DNA from: Rhizobium pisi
GTDB lineage: Bacteria; Pseudomonadota; Alphaproteobacteria; Rhizobiales; Rhizobiaceae
NCBI RefSeq assembly: GCF_003938655.1
Contig: NZ_RJJT01000005.1
Span: 124,001 to 188,000 of the forward strand
Direction of reading: 5' to 3'
DNA: 64,000 bases
The notes beneath the pieces are model-generated. The model did no database searches, was not told the origin of the DNA, and saw only the letters and a list, made by a program, of their open reading frames with translations. The position numbers and the translations under genes were made by a program. Below are positions 19,151 to 27,785 of the stretch, piece by piece (positions within the stretch are counted from its first letter, which is position 1; the number at the start of each line of letters is the position of its first letter).

Positions 19151-21805
19151 TCACCCGCCTCTGAGTTTCTCCGTGACGTGTGTGCGGCTGCGCATAGCCT
19201 CTCCTGTCGCGGCCATCAAAGCGGCACACGCCGCCGTGACGATGAGGGCAACGAGGTAGAGCCACGGCACCGAAAGCATGTCGGGTGGCGGGTCGAACAC
19301 TCCAGTCAGCAGCTTGACGAGCAGATAGGCAATCAGCGTGCCCGCGATGAGACCCAGGACCATGCCGCTGCCGGCAACCAATGCCGCTTCGCTCCAGACG
19401 AAGGCGCCGAGTTGTCGTTGCCGGGCTCCGAGAGCCACGAGAACTGCGAAAGAGCCCTCGCGGTCGGCAAAACCAAGGCTAAGCACCAGTCCGCCCGAGG
19501 CGGCGAGCATGACAAGCGCGAAGATAAGTTCCAGTCGCGTTAGACCGGCGAGATCAACTGCGGTGAGGCTCGACCCGATTAGGGCGATGGCATCGCCGAT
19601 CTGACTGACCTTGAGTCCAGGGAAGCTCGCAGTCGTGTTTCGAGCAGCCAGAGCGACGCGGGCGGGATCGTCGGCCGATCGGATCAGGACAATCTCGCTT
19701 CCCGCCGAACCGGTCTGCTGCGCGATGTAAGCTGCGTTGGCGACAAGAAATGAATCCTTCGGCGCAGTCGGAAATTCGCGCACCACGCCCAGGATGTGAA
19801 AGGGCACGACATGATATTGGTGATCGGCCGCGTTTTGCAGGCGAAGATTGATGCTGTCGCCGCGGCTGAGCTGATAGTCGTTGACCGTTTCCTGGGAGAC
19901 CAGCACGCCGTCGGGTGTTCGTGCGAGGTCGGTGAGTGTTGCGCTCGCGTCGCCATTGGCGAAATAGGCGTCGGACATCGCCGTGGCTGTCCCGATGCGC
20001 GCCGGGTCTATGCCGTAAAGATCCTGGAGGTCGGTTCCAACGTAAGCGTATCTGTGTTGCATCGGCTGAGCGGCAACCACGCCCGGCAGCTTGGAAAGAC
20101 GGTCGAGCGCCTGGGATGCAGGCGCGGCGGATGTGCCCGTGATCGTGACGTCGGCACCGTTGGTGAGTTCGGCATCGACCTGTGCCTGCGCCATATAGGT
20201 CGCATTGAAGATCGCGGTCGAGGCGGCGAAGGCAAAGGCAAGCGCCGTCAGGCCGATGCCGGCGGTCAGCCGCCGGGTTTGCCGTCCGAATGTGGCTGCC
20301 ACCACATCCGCCAGACGACCAGCGATGGGTCCCAAGCCCCTGGCGACAACCGGCCGGCCCTGCCGTAACCCGGCCCCGACGAGCCGCATGGAAAATAGCG
20401 CCAGGCCGATCCATAGCAAAACAGGAGCGAGGAAGGCAGTGTAGTCGACCGCCGTCGCTGCCACGCCCTCCGGTGCGAGAACAACCTGGTATCCACTCGT
20501 TGCCGAACGCCAGTAGAGCATCGCTGCCAGCGCCAGCAACATCACATCGAGATAGAAGCGGACCCAAAGCGGCACCCGGTGCTCGCCGATTGTTCGCCGG
20601 GCGGCCGCAATGGTCGAGCCACGGGCATCGCGCCAGGCAGGGATCAGGATCGCTGCGAGCGAAAGCGCGATCCCAGCCACCGCCACAGCGCCGAGCAACG
20701 GAACCGCTGCGCTGCTCAAGAGAGCTACCCCGAGAATGAAATTCGCGACAAAAGCAGCAATGAGAATACCAAGGATCGCACCGCCAACACCCGAGACGAT
20801 CGCTTCGGACACGGCCAAGCGAAGAACCGTATCGACCGTTGCCCCTCGCAGGCGCAGCAATGCGTGGTCGCGGCGGCGCCTGTCCCGTCCGGCTCCCGCT
20901 ACCGCAACCGTAAGCAGCATGGCGAGGATGGCCCCAGGGGCGCCGAGGAACAAGAAAACCAGTCGTGCATAGAGGGCATCCTCGCGGACTGCCTCCAATC
21001 GGGCCGCCAGATTGTTTGCAAGCAGCGCCGCTCCAGCGACGCGAGCCTCGAAATTGTGGCCGCGCTCAGTTGCCCAGGTGCTCGCAGCGACAGGGTCGGT
21101 GGGCAAATCGCGATGATCGAGCTTGATGTGGAACTCGGTCCGAATGGTATCGGGCCGGCTGGCGCCTTGCTGCTCGAACACCTGCTGCCACAGAGATATT
21201 GGCAACAGCAGAACGTTGTCGGGCGGGGCTTGCGGTGCGGCGCCAGCCGGGACACCGATCGCCTGAAACATCGCATCGGCGTTCGGCAAATCGACGATGC
21301 CGGCGACCGTCACGTTAATGTCGGGCGCCTGGTCGCGGTGGATGACGACCTGATCCCCCACCGCCACATGCAGGTTGGCGGCCGTCTGTTGTGCTATCAA
21401 GACGCCATCGACCGATCCAACCAGCCGTCGGACCTGTCCCGGGAACTGGTCGAAATAGCCCGGTCCGATGCCAAGTACCGTGCCGCCACCTGTCGTCTGT
21501 ACGGTGCCTCCCGTGTTCGCCTCAAAGCCTGGTACGTCGGCATAGTTGATCAACTGCGAGCCGATAACGGGCGCGGCAGAGCGAATCTCAGCCTCGACCG
21601 CACCATGATCCGCGCCCGGCAGCAACTGGACCTGCCAGTCGACGGGTACCTGGGCGACCGACCGGGCCGTCATCTCGGCCGTGCTGGATTGCAAAAACGC
21701 GCCAAGGCACGCGATGAAAGCGACTGTCAGTGCTACACCGCCGATGGTGCCGACTAGGCGGCCGGAACGGGTTCGGACAAGTCCGATCAACCAGTGCCCG
21801 TACAT
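19151..21805 (-). CDS. FtsX-type ABC transporter permease (884 aa, two FtsX domains)
   Basis: A large inner-membrane protein with an N-terminal helix (residues about 17-38), a long extracytoplasmic domain, a first FtsX helix cluster (about 275-400), a second periplasmic domain and a terminal cluster (about 760-870, ending near GEAMRSRTHVTEKLRGG). This duplicated plan matches LolCE/BceB/MacB-like mechanotransmission exporters rather than classical importers. Its ATG overlaps the stop of the upstream ATPase gene by 19 bp, so the two are co-translated. The encoded system also has a second ATPase and a secreted partner, and faces a two-component system. Lipoprotein or antimicrobial-peptide handling is possible but unproven. 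Confidence 0.9.
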   Translation of the reverse strand: MYGHWLIGLVRTRSGRLVGTIGGVALTVAFIACLGAFLQSSTAEMTARSVAQVPVDWQVQLLPGADHGAVEAEIRSAAPVIGSQLINYADVPGFEANTGGTVQTTGGGTVLGIGPGYFDQFPGQVRRLVGSVDGVLIAQQTAANLHVAVGDQVVIHRDQAPDINVTVAGIVDLPNADAMFQAIGVPAGAAPQAPPDNVLLLPISLWQQVFEQQGASRPDTIRTEFHIKLDHRDLPTDPVAASTWATERGHNFEARVAGAALLANNLAARLEAVREDALYARLVFLFLGAPGAILAMLLTVAVAGAGRDRRRRDHALLRLRGATVDTVLRLAVSEAIVSGVGGAILGILIAAFVANFILGVALLSSAAVPLLGAVAVAGIALSLAAILIPAWRDARGSTIAAARRTIGEHRVPLWVRFYLDVMLLALAAMLYWRSATSGYQVVLAPEGVAATAVDYTAFLAPVLLWIGLALFSMRLVGAGLRQGRPVVARGLGPIAGRLADVVAATFGRQTRRLTAGIGLTALAFAFAASTAIFNATYMAQAQVDAELTNGADVTITGTSAAPASQALDRLSKLPGVVAAQPMQHRYAYVGTDLQDLYGIDPARIGTATAMSDAYFANGDASATLTDLARTPDGVLVSQETVNDYQLSRGDSINLRLQNAADHQYHVVPFHILGVVREFPTAPKDSFLVANAAYIAQQTGSAGSEIVLIRSADDPARVALAARNTTASFPGLKVSQIGDAIALIGSSLTAVDLAGLTRLELIFALVMLAASGGLVLSLGFADREGSFAVLVALGARQRQLGAFVWSEAALVAGSGMVLGLIAGTLIAYLLVKLLTGVFDPPPDMLSVPWLYLVALIVTAACAALMAATGEAMRSRTHVTEKLRGG

Positions 21806-22470
21806 GCGGACCTCTCAACCATGCTTTCGAATTTGCCGTGACGCATCCGCCAGATGCGGTTCATCTTTGCAGCCACACGCTCATCATGCGTGGCGATGAT
21901 GATGGCGCTTCCGGTCTGCTGCCCCCAGGCGCGGAGCCGATCGACCAATATCGCGGCACCAGCCTGATCGAGTTGGCCTGTCGGCTCGTCAGCGACAATC
22001 AATTCCGGATTGGTCACAATGGCTCGGGCTGCGGCGACCCGCTCAGCCTGGCCGCCGGAGAGCTGTTCGGGAAGCTTCGACGCCAGGATTTCGGCCCCGA
22101 AAATGGCAAGTGCAGCCAGGGCGCGGGCCTTGGCTTCGGTACCGCTACTAAGAAGGATCGGTAGCTCGACATTCTCGATGGTGGTGAGCGCAGGCATCAG
22201 GTTCGCGGATTGAAAGACGACGCCGATCCGCTCGGGGCGTAATGTGTCAAGGGAACCAAGCCCGGGCCATTCCATTCGTCCTGAGCTTGGCACGTCCAGC
22301 CCTGCGATCAGGTTCAAAAGCGTCGTCTTTCCGCAACCCGAAGGTCCCATGATGGCGATGGCTTCCCCTGCGTGAATCTTGAAGGAACAACCCTGAACAG
22401 CCGCTACGACGCCCCGCTCGCGCTGGAAGCTGCGCCACAAATCGGCGGCCACGACCAAGGCCTTAGTCAT
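21787..22470 (-). CDS. LolD/MacB-type ABC ATPase (second of two)
   Basis: A 227-residue ATPase with Walker A GPSGCGKT (42-49), signature LSGGQAERV (137-145), Walker B LIVADEP (157-163) and switch His in ATHDERVA. It belongs to the LolD/FtsE class that pairs with FtsX-type permeases. The ATG at 22470 has GGAGG at good spacing and overlaps the preceding ATPase stop by 8 bp; an in-frame ATG at 22485 lacks a ribosome site. Its own stop overlaps the permease start. Confidence 0.9.
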   Translation of the reverse strand: MTKALVVAADLWRSFQRERGVVAAVQGCSFKIHAGEAIAIMGPSGCGKTTLLNLIAGLDVPSSGRMEWPGLGSLDTLRPERIGVVFQSANLMPALTTIENVELPILLSSGTEAKARALAALAIFGAEILASKLPEQLSGGQAERVAAARAIVTNPELIVADEPTGQLDQAGAAILVDRLRAWGQQTGSAIIIATHDERVAAKMNRIWRMRHGKFESMVERSACTGTG

Positions 22471-23125
22471 GAACGATGCCTCCATCCCGGATGTTGATAA
22501 TGCGATCGGCCCGCGCGGCGAGCGCTGGGCTGTGCGTCACGACCAGGACGGCGGCGCCGCTCCGGCAGCTTTCGATGAGGCGATCGATGACGAGCTGTTC
22601 TGTCGCTGCATCGACTTCGGCGGTCGGCTCATCGCACAGCAGGATTGCCGGTTTTGCCGCGAGCGCCACTGCCAAGCCGGCGCGTGCCGCTTCGCCGCCC
22701 GAAAGGTAGGCAGGTAGTACATCGGCAAGGCCGTCAAGGCCCAGGCTGCGGACGAGATCATCGATCTCGTCCGGTCGGCCGCGGCCGGAAATCTCCATCT
22801 GGAGACGGATGTTGGTCCGCACCGTAAGGTGATCGAACAGATTGCCGGACTGCATGAGCATGCCGAAATGACGCGCCCTAAGCCGATCCCGCTCCGGTTC
22901 GGGGCGTCGCGTCATGCGCTCGCCCAGGACCGACACCACGCCGCCGTCTGGCTCGTCGATTCCGGCAAGGCAGGCAAGCAGCGTCGATTTCCCGCTGCCG
23001 GAAGGACCCCTCAATGCGGTGAATTCTCCTGCATTGAGGATGAGGGCAATCCCACGCAAAGCCACAACTTCGTCGTCGCCGGCATGAAAGAAGCGGTAAA
23101 GCTCGGTCGCCTCCAGAGCGGACAT
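22463..23125 (-). CDS. LolD-type ABC ATPase (first of two)
   Basis: A 220-residue ATPase with Walker A GPSGSGKS (40-47), signature LSGGEAARA (141-149), Walker B ILLCDEPTAEVD (161-172) and switch His in VTHSPALA. A clear GGAGG precedes the ATG. It lies 4 bp after the secreted-protein gene and overlaps the second ATPase gene. Two different LolD-like ATPases next to one double FtsX permease suggest a heterodimeric motor. The signature helix is Ala/Glu-rich (GGEAARAGLA) rather than the usual GGQQQRVAIA. Confidence 0.9.
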   Translation of the reverse strand: MSALEATELYRFFHAGDDEVVALRGIALILNAGEFTALRGPSGSGKSTLLACLAGIDEPDGGVVSVLGERMTRRPEPERDRLRARHFGMLMQSGNLFDHLTVRTNIRLQMEISGRGRPDEIDDLVRSLGLDGLADVLPAYLSGGEAARAGLAVALAAKPAILLCDEPTAEVDAATEQLVIDRLIESCRSGAAVLVVTHSPALAARADRIINIRDGGIVHD

Positions 23126-23129
23126 GAAC

Positions 23130-23702
23130 TCACCTCCACTGCAAGGAGTTGGAGATCAGTTGCCACTGGTCTACGTTGTCAGCGCCCGCCGGAGCGGCAA
23201 GATCAAGGGTGACCATCTTGCCATTCTTGAAAAGAATGAAGCGCTCGTGTTCGAGCCTGATCTGCCTATTTGTGACCGGATTTGGCGCGGAGTTCGATAC
23301 ATAGCTGATGCGGACAGCCGGTCCGGCCGCGAGCTTCACATCCATGACCGCGGCGACTTTGACGGCGTGCCCGGCTGCCTTGAGGTCCGGGATCTCGTGG
23401 GCCTTGGCTGAAGAAACCGTTGGAGCAGCACTCGCAGTACCAAGGGTGACATCTATCTCATCGTATTTATCGGCGAACCGAACGCCATGGTCGATCGTGG
23501 TCCGTGACCATCCCTCAGGCACCTTCAGGTCAAATCCATCAGGAGAGTTGTAGGTAATGAAGACCTGATTGTCCGGAATGTCACCCGGTGGGTTCGTCTC
23601 AGGCGCAACAAGTTTTTCCTGCGCCAAAGCCGCAGGAAACGCGCCGGATGATATCAAGAACAGCACGGCCAATGCGGCGGATATGCGATAGCGGACAGTC
23701 AT
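23130..23702 (-). CDS. Secreted partner of the FtsX-type transporter, unknown function
   Basis: A 190-residue exported protein: signal peptide to about residue 27 (ending FPAALAQ), then a single mixed alpha/beta domain (VFITYNSPDGFDLKVPEGW; LAAGPAVRISYVSNS; RFILFKNGKMVTLDLAAP). The beta-hairpin pattern resembles small lipid- or ligand-binding periplasmic domains. There is no lipobox cysteine. It is the first gene of the exporter operon, with AGGAG eight bases before its ATG, and is divergent from the response regulator. It may sense or carry the exporter substrate; no named family is recognised. Confidence 0.75.
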   Translation of the reverse strand: MTVRYRISAALAVLFLISSGAFPAALAQEKLVAPETNPPGDIPDNQVFITYNSPDGFDLKVPEGWSRTTIDHGVRFADKYDEIDVTLGTASAAPTVSSAKAHEIPDLKAAGHAVKVAAVMDVKLAAGPAVRISYVSNSAPNPVTNRQIRLEHERFILFKNGKMVTLDLAAPAGADNVDQWQLISNSLQWR

Positions 23703-23831
23703 GATTAATGCTCCTCTGCGAACTCGAGAAAGCCATGTGACGCCAGCAGAATTAGGAGGGGCTTAGATGATCAGGCATATCGGCCCGCACCAAAATCTGT
23801 GCAGCTTCGCGCGTTTAGGTTACTTTGAAAC
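23703..23831. promoter_or_regulatory. Divergent promoter region between the exporter operon and its two-component system
   Basis: These 129 bp carry the divergent promoters. The plus-strand leader before the response regulator has no clear Shine-Dalgarno. No direct repeat typical of an OmpR-class box was resolved by eye. Confidence 0.4.
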
Positions 23832-24488
23832 ATGCGTATTCTTGTAATCGAAGATGATGTCATGCTCGGTCGAGCCCTCGTGCAAGCCCTCGACGATGCG
23901 GGCATGTCGGCGGACTGGGTGCGTGACGGACAACTCGGGGACGAAGCCGTTGCCGTGGGCGGGCATGGTCTTGTGTTGCTCGACCTCGGCTTGCCCGGCC
24001 GTTCGGGCCTGGAAATCCTGCGCTCGCTGCGGGCGGCCGGTGACAAGAGGCCGATCCTGGTGATCACCGCCCGTGACGAACTCGACGATCGGGTCGCGGG
24101 GCTCGACCTCGGGGCCGACGACTACCTCGTGAAGCCGTTCGAGGTCAAAGAACTACTCGCACGCATGCGTGCGGTCTTGCGCCGACATGGCGGCCAGGCG
24201 GTTTCGATCCTTTGCACGAGCGAGATCGAACTCGATCTATCTAGCCATGAGGTGAAATATCGCGGGGGCAGCGAAGTGTTGCCAGCGCGCGAATTTGCGC
24301 TGCTTCAGTCATTGCTGGAGCGTCCCGGAACCATTCTGTCCCGAGCCCAGCTTGAGCAAAGCCTCTATGGCTGGGGCGAGGAGGTGGAGAGCAACGCCGT
24401 CGACGTGCTTATTCATTATGTAAGACGCAAGTTCGACAAGGACATTATACGAAACGTCCGTGGGGCCGGCTGGATGGTCCCGAAGTGA
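23832..24488 (+). CDS. OmpR/PhoB-family response regulator
   Basis: A 218-residue DNA-binding response regulator. The N-terminal receiver has the acidic pocket (IEDDV), phospho-acceptor Asp51 (LLDLGLPG) and Lys101 (YLVKPF). The C-terminal winged helix (about 125-217) has REFALLQSLLERPG and the recognition region NAVDVLIHYVRRK. It is encoded immediately before its kinase and divergently from the FtsX-type exporter operon across 129 bp. Control of that exporter is the natural inference, paralleling Bce-type modules. Confidence 0.93.
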   Translation: MRILVIEDDVMLGRALVQALDDAGMSADWVRDGQLGDEAVAVGGHGLVLLDLGLPGRSGLEILRSLRAAGDKRPILVITARDELDDRVAGLDLGADDYLVKPFEVKELLARMRAVLRRHGGQAVSILCTSEIELDLSSHEVKYRGGSEVLPAREFALLQSLLERPGTILSRAQLEQSLYGWGEEVESNAVDVLIHYVRRKFDKDIIRNVRGAGWMVPK

Positions 24489-25807
24489 TGAACACCATAT
24501 CGATCCGACGCACGGCTTTCTTATGGCTCGCCGGCCTCATGGCGACCATCGGCGTCTGCGCGGCGACAACATCATACTTCCTCGTTCAGAACGAGGCATC
24601 CGACTTCCTGGACAATCAGCTGCGGCAGATCGCGCTCTATGTCGGGGATGCGCGTTCATCCCCAGCAACGGGTCCGGATAGCGGTGCCCCGCACGATCCC
24701 GAGGACGACTTCGTCATCCAGGTCTGGGATGTGGCCGGCAAGCCGTTGCGACTATCGCATCCCGCCGTCGATATTCCTCGGCAACAGGCGACCGGGTTTG
24801 CCGACATCTCGACCGGCAGTGACAATTGGCGCGTCTACACGCTGGCCGCGCCGGATCGAACCGTTCAGGTTTCCCAGGACACGATGGTCCGTGAAGAACT
24901 GGCGACCGATGCGGCGCTCCAAGCGGCGCTTCCGATCATCATTCTGATTCCATTGTCATTGCTGACGCTGAGCTGGATCATCGATCGGATCATGGCCCGA
25001 CTCAATCGATTGGCAGTCGCGGTCGCCTCCCGAGACGCAGCGGCGGACGATCCTGTTCCGATCGACGACGTGCCAGCTGAGCTCATTCCCTTCGTGAACT
25101 CAATCAATCGGTTGCTCGCCCGGCTCCGCGCGTTGCTGGGGAGACAGCGGCGGTTCATCTCGGACGCGGCCCATGAATTGCGCACACCGCTCTCGGCGCT
25201 GCAGATTCAAATAGATAACCTTCGGCACGACGACCGGGATGGCGGATTTTCTCAGCGTTTGACCGAGCTCGAAGCCGGAATCGGCAGGGCCACTGGCCTT
25301 GTAAGTAAGCTTTTGCGCCTCGCGCGCTACGACGCGCACGAGACCGCGCCCGCGTCGCAGCCGATCGACCTCGTCCAGCTTGCACTCGATGTTGTTGCGC
25401 GCCTGAACCCACTCGCGGAGAGCCGCCGGATTGACCTGGGCATCACGCGCCAGGACAAGGCCATTGCGATCGGTTCTCTGGACGATTTCGAAATCATCCT
25501 CGGCAACCTGATCGACAACGCCCTGAGATACACGCCACCGTGCGGAACCGTCGACGTTGCGGTGGTCATCACCGGGCAAGAAGCACGGATCGAAATCCGC
25601 GACACCGGCCCCGGCATAGCGGAAGACGAGATGCCACGCGTCTTTGAACGGTTCTTCAGGGCAAGGCCTCAGGATAGCGAGGGCAGCGGTTTGGGGTTGG
25701 CGATCGCCAAGGCGGCAGCAGAAAGACAAGGAGTGCGGCTCACACTTGCCACGCGCGAGGACGAGCGAGGTCTTGTCGCATGCCTCATTGCAAGAATGGC
25801 CTCATAG
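24488..25807 (+). CDS. Membrane sensor histidine kinase
   Basis: A 439-residue two-pass sensor kinase. A first helix (about 10-32) and a second (about 151-172, IIILIPLSLLTLSWIID) flank a periplasmic domain of about 115 residues. HAMP and HisKA follow with phospho-His229 (DAAHELRTPLSAL), then HATPase motifs (NLIDNALRYT; IRDTGPGIA; GSGLGLAI). The ATG at 24488 overlaps the response-regulator stop (TGATG), so the pair is translationally coupled. The periplasmic domain is of the extracytoplasmic QseC/TctE-like size. The divergent exporter operon is its probable target through the response regulator. Confidence 0.92.
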   Translation: MNTISIRRTAFLWLAGLMATIGVCAATTSYFLVQNEASDFLDNQLRQIALYVGDARSSPATGPDSGAPHDPEDDFVIQVWDVAGKPLRLSHPAVDIPRQQATGFADISTGSDNWRVYTLAAPDRTVQVSQDTMVREELATDAALQAALPIIILIPLSLLTLSWIIDRIMARLNRLAVAVASRDAAADDPVPIDDVPAELIPFVNSINRLLARLRALLGRQRRFISDAAHELRTPLSALQIQIDNLRHDDRDGGFSQRLTELEAGIGRATGLVSKLLRLARYDAHETAPASQPIDLVQLALDVVARLNPLAESRRIDLGITRQDKAIAIGSLDDFEIILGNLIDNALRYTPPCGTVDVAVVITGQEARIEIRDTGPGIAEDEMPRVFERFFRARPQDSEGSGLGLAIAKAAAERQGVRLTLATREDERGLVACLIARMAS

Positions 25808-25999
25808 AGGGCTTGGCGTAGGATTCCGTCCTTTGGGCGAGCCAACGACCTGGCTCGACTGACAGAAGCGCTTATGCGCCAGCGCTGCGCACGACGCCGA
25901 TATGACCCGATCGCTTCTGGAAACTGACCCGCGCTGCGAAACTTTTTGCGCCCGTGACGGTTACCCCAATCCCGTCGTCACTTCATCGAAGGTTTGCTC
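25808..25999. other. Intergenic interval before treZ
   Basis: About 190 bp without a gene. It must carry the treZ-malQ promoter, but no unambiguous sigma-70 or EcfG motif was found. A GGAAAC near 25919 lacks a matching -10 element. Confidence 0.4.
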
Positions 26000-27763
26000 T
26001 TGACCAAAATGACGTTTGGCCCCGCATTCATCGAAGAGGGCACCCTGTTTCGCCTCTGGGCTCCCCTGCATGAAAGCGTATCGCTGAATATCGAAGGCGA
26101 TGAGCCGCGTTTGATGCAGGCGGCAGAAGACGGGTGGCATCGGTGCACGGTCAGGAACGCCCGTCCCGGCACGCGCTATCGCTTCCTCTTGCCGGATGGC
26201 CGCGGCGTTCCCGACCCCGCCTCGCGGTTCCAGCCGCAGGATGTGCACGGGCCGAGCGAAGTGGTCGACCTTTCCTCCTATCGCTGGAAGACGGGCGCCT
26301 GGACGGGCCGGCCCTGGGAGGAGATGGTCATTTACGAGCTGCATATCGGCTGCTTCACGCCGGCGGGGACTTTCAAAGCCGCCATCGAGCGGCTCGACCA
26401 TCTCAGGTCGCTCGGCGTCACGGCGTTGCAGATCATGCCGCTCGGCGAATTCCCCGGCCGTTACGGCTGGGGCTATGACGGCGTGCTTCCTTATGCGCCC
26501 GATGCCAGCTACGGGCGGCCGGAGGATTTCATGGCGCTGGTCGATGCGGCGCATGAACGCGGCATCTGCGTCTTCCTCGACGTGGTCTACAATCACTTCG
26601 GGCCGGATGGAAACCTCATCCCGGCCTATGCGCCGCTCTTTACCGATCATCACAAGACGCCCTGGGGCCACGGCATCAATTACGACGGCGACGGATCGCA
26701 GATGATCCGCGAATTCATCATCGAGAACGCCATCTACTGGATCACCGAATTCAGGCTCGATGGTTTCCGCTTCGACGCCGTCCACGCCATCAAGGACGAC
26801 AGCACCGAACATCTTCTCCACGCGCTTGCGCGCCGCGTCAGGGCCGCGGCCGGAAACCGGCACGTTCACCTGATCGTCGAAAACGAGGAGAACGACAGCG
26901 ATCTCCTGCAGCGTGACGAAAACGGCGAGGCGAGACTATTCACCGCGCAGTGGAATGACGACGTTCATCACGTGCTGCACATCGCCGCCACGGGCGAGAC
27001 CTTCGGTTACTACGCCGATTACGCGGGCGACGCCGGCAATCTCGGCCGGGCGCTGGCGGAAGGTTTCGTGTTCCAGGGCGAACACATGCCCTATCGCGGG
27101 GGATGCCGGGGGAAGCGGAGCGGCCATCTGCCGCCGACCGCTTTCGTATCCTTCATCCAGAACCATGACCAGATCGGCAACCGGGCGTTCGGCGACCGTG
27201 TCATGGCTTCGAGCCCGGCCGATGCCGTCAGGGCGGTCACGTTGATCTATCTGCTGGCGCCCGAAATCCCTATGCTGTTCATGGGCGAGGAGTGGGGTGC
27301 CGAAGAACCGTTTCCGTTTTTCTGCGACTTTGACGAGGATCTGAACGAGAAGGTCAGGAAGGGCCGCCGCGAGGAGCTTTCGCGCTTGCCGGGCTTCGAT
27401 GCCGACGATCTTCCCGACCCGACGGCGCCCTCGACCTTCGCCGCCGCCAAGCTCGACTGGTCGAAACTCGCCTCCTCCAGAACCCTCGATTTCTACAGGA
27501 CGCTTCTTGACCTCCGGCATCGGAAGATCATTCCCTTGCTGAATGGCGCGGGAAGTGCGGTTTATCGCGCGGCGGGAAACGCTATCGCGGTGGATTGGAC
27601 GCTGGCCGGCAACAGACGCCTTCACCTGCGCGCCAATCTCGGCCATGAGGCGGCGGTTCTTTCCGAAGAGCAGGACGGGGGCGAGACGATCTTCCGTCTG
27701 GGCCATCGCGACAGTTACGGTCTTGCGCCCTGGACGGTGATCTGGAGCATCAGCGAGGCGTGA
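26000..27763 (+). CDS. treZ: Maltooligosyltrehalose trehalohydrolase
   Basis: TreZ releases trehalose from maltooligosyltrehalose, the second step of the TreY-TreZ route from glycogen. An N-terminal CBM48-like module (TLFRLWAPLHESV) precedes a GH13 barrel with DGFRFDAV (nucleophile Asp259), LIVENEEND (acid Glu294) and QNHDQIGN (Asp390), counted from the TTG at 26000. That TTG has GAAGG seven bases upstream; a TTG at 25994 and an ATG at 26009 in the same frame are alternatives. The C-terminal beta domain ends LAPWTVIWSI. It is followed by malQ after 22 bp. TreY is not in the window. Confidence 0.92.
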   Translation: MTKMTFGPAFIEEGTLFRLWAPLHESVSLNIEGDEPRLMQAAEDGWHRCTVRNARPGTRYRFLLPDGRGVPDPASRFQPQDVHGPSEVVDLSSYRWKTGAWTGRPWEEMVIYELHIGCFTPAGTFKAAIERLDHLRSLGVTALQIMPLGEFPGRYGWGYDGVLPYAPDASYGRPEDFMALVDAAHERGICVFLDVVYNHFGPDGNLIPAYAPLFTDHHKTPWGHGINYDGDGSQMIREFIIENAIYWITEFRLDGFRFDAVHAIKDDSTEHLLHALARRVRAAAGNRHVHLIVENEENDSDLLQRDENGEARLFTAQWNDDVHHVLHIAATGETFGYYADYAGDAGNLGRALAEGFVFQGEHMPYRGGCRGKRSGHLPPTAFVSFIQNHDQIGNRAFGDRVMASSPADAVRAVTLIYLLAPEIPMLFMGEEWGAEEPFPFFCDFDEDLNEKVRKGRREELSRLPGFDADDLPDPTAPSTFAAAKLDWSKLASSRTLDFYRTLLDLRHRKIIPLLNGAGSAVYRAAGNAIAVDWTLAGNRRLHLRANLGHEAAVLSEEQDGGETIFRLGHRDSYGLAPWTVIWSISEA

Positions 27764-27785
27764 GCGCGGGGGAGGGCATCGAAGG

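Noticed and set aside
22470..22485. Longer start for the second ATPase (ATG at 22485)
   Set aside because: No ribosome site; the ATG at 22470 has GGAGG at good spacing.
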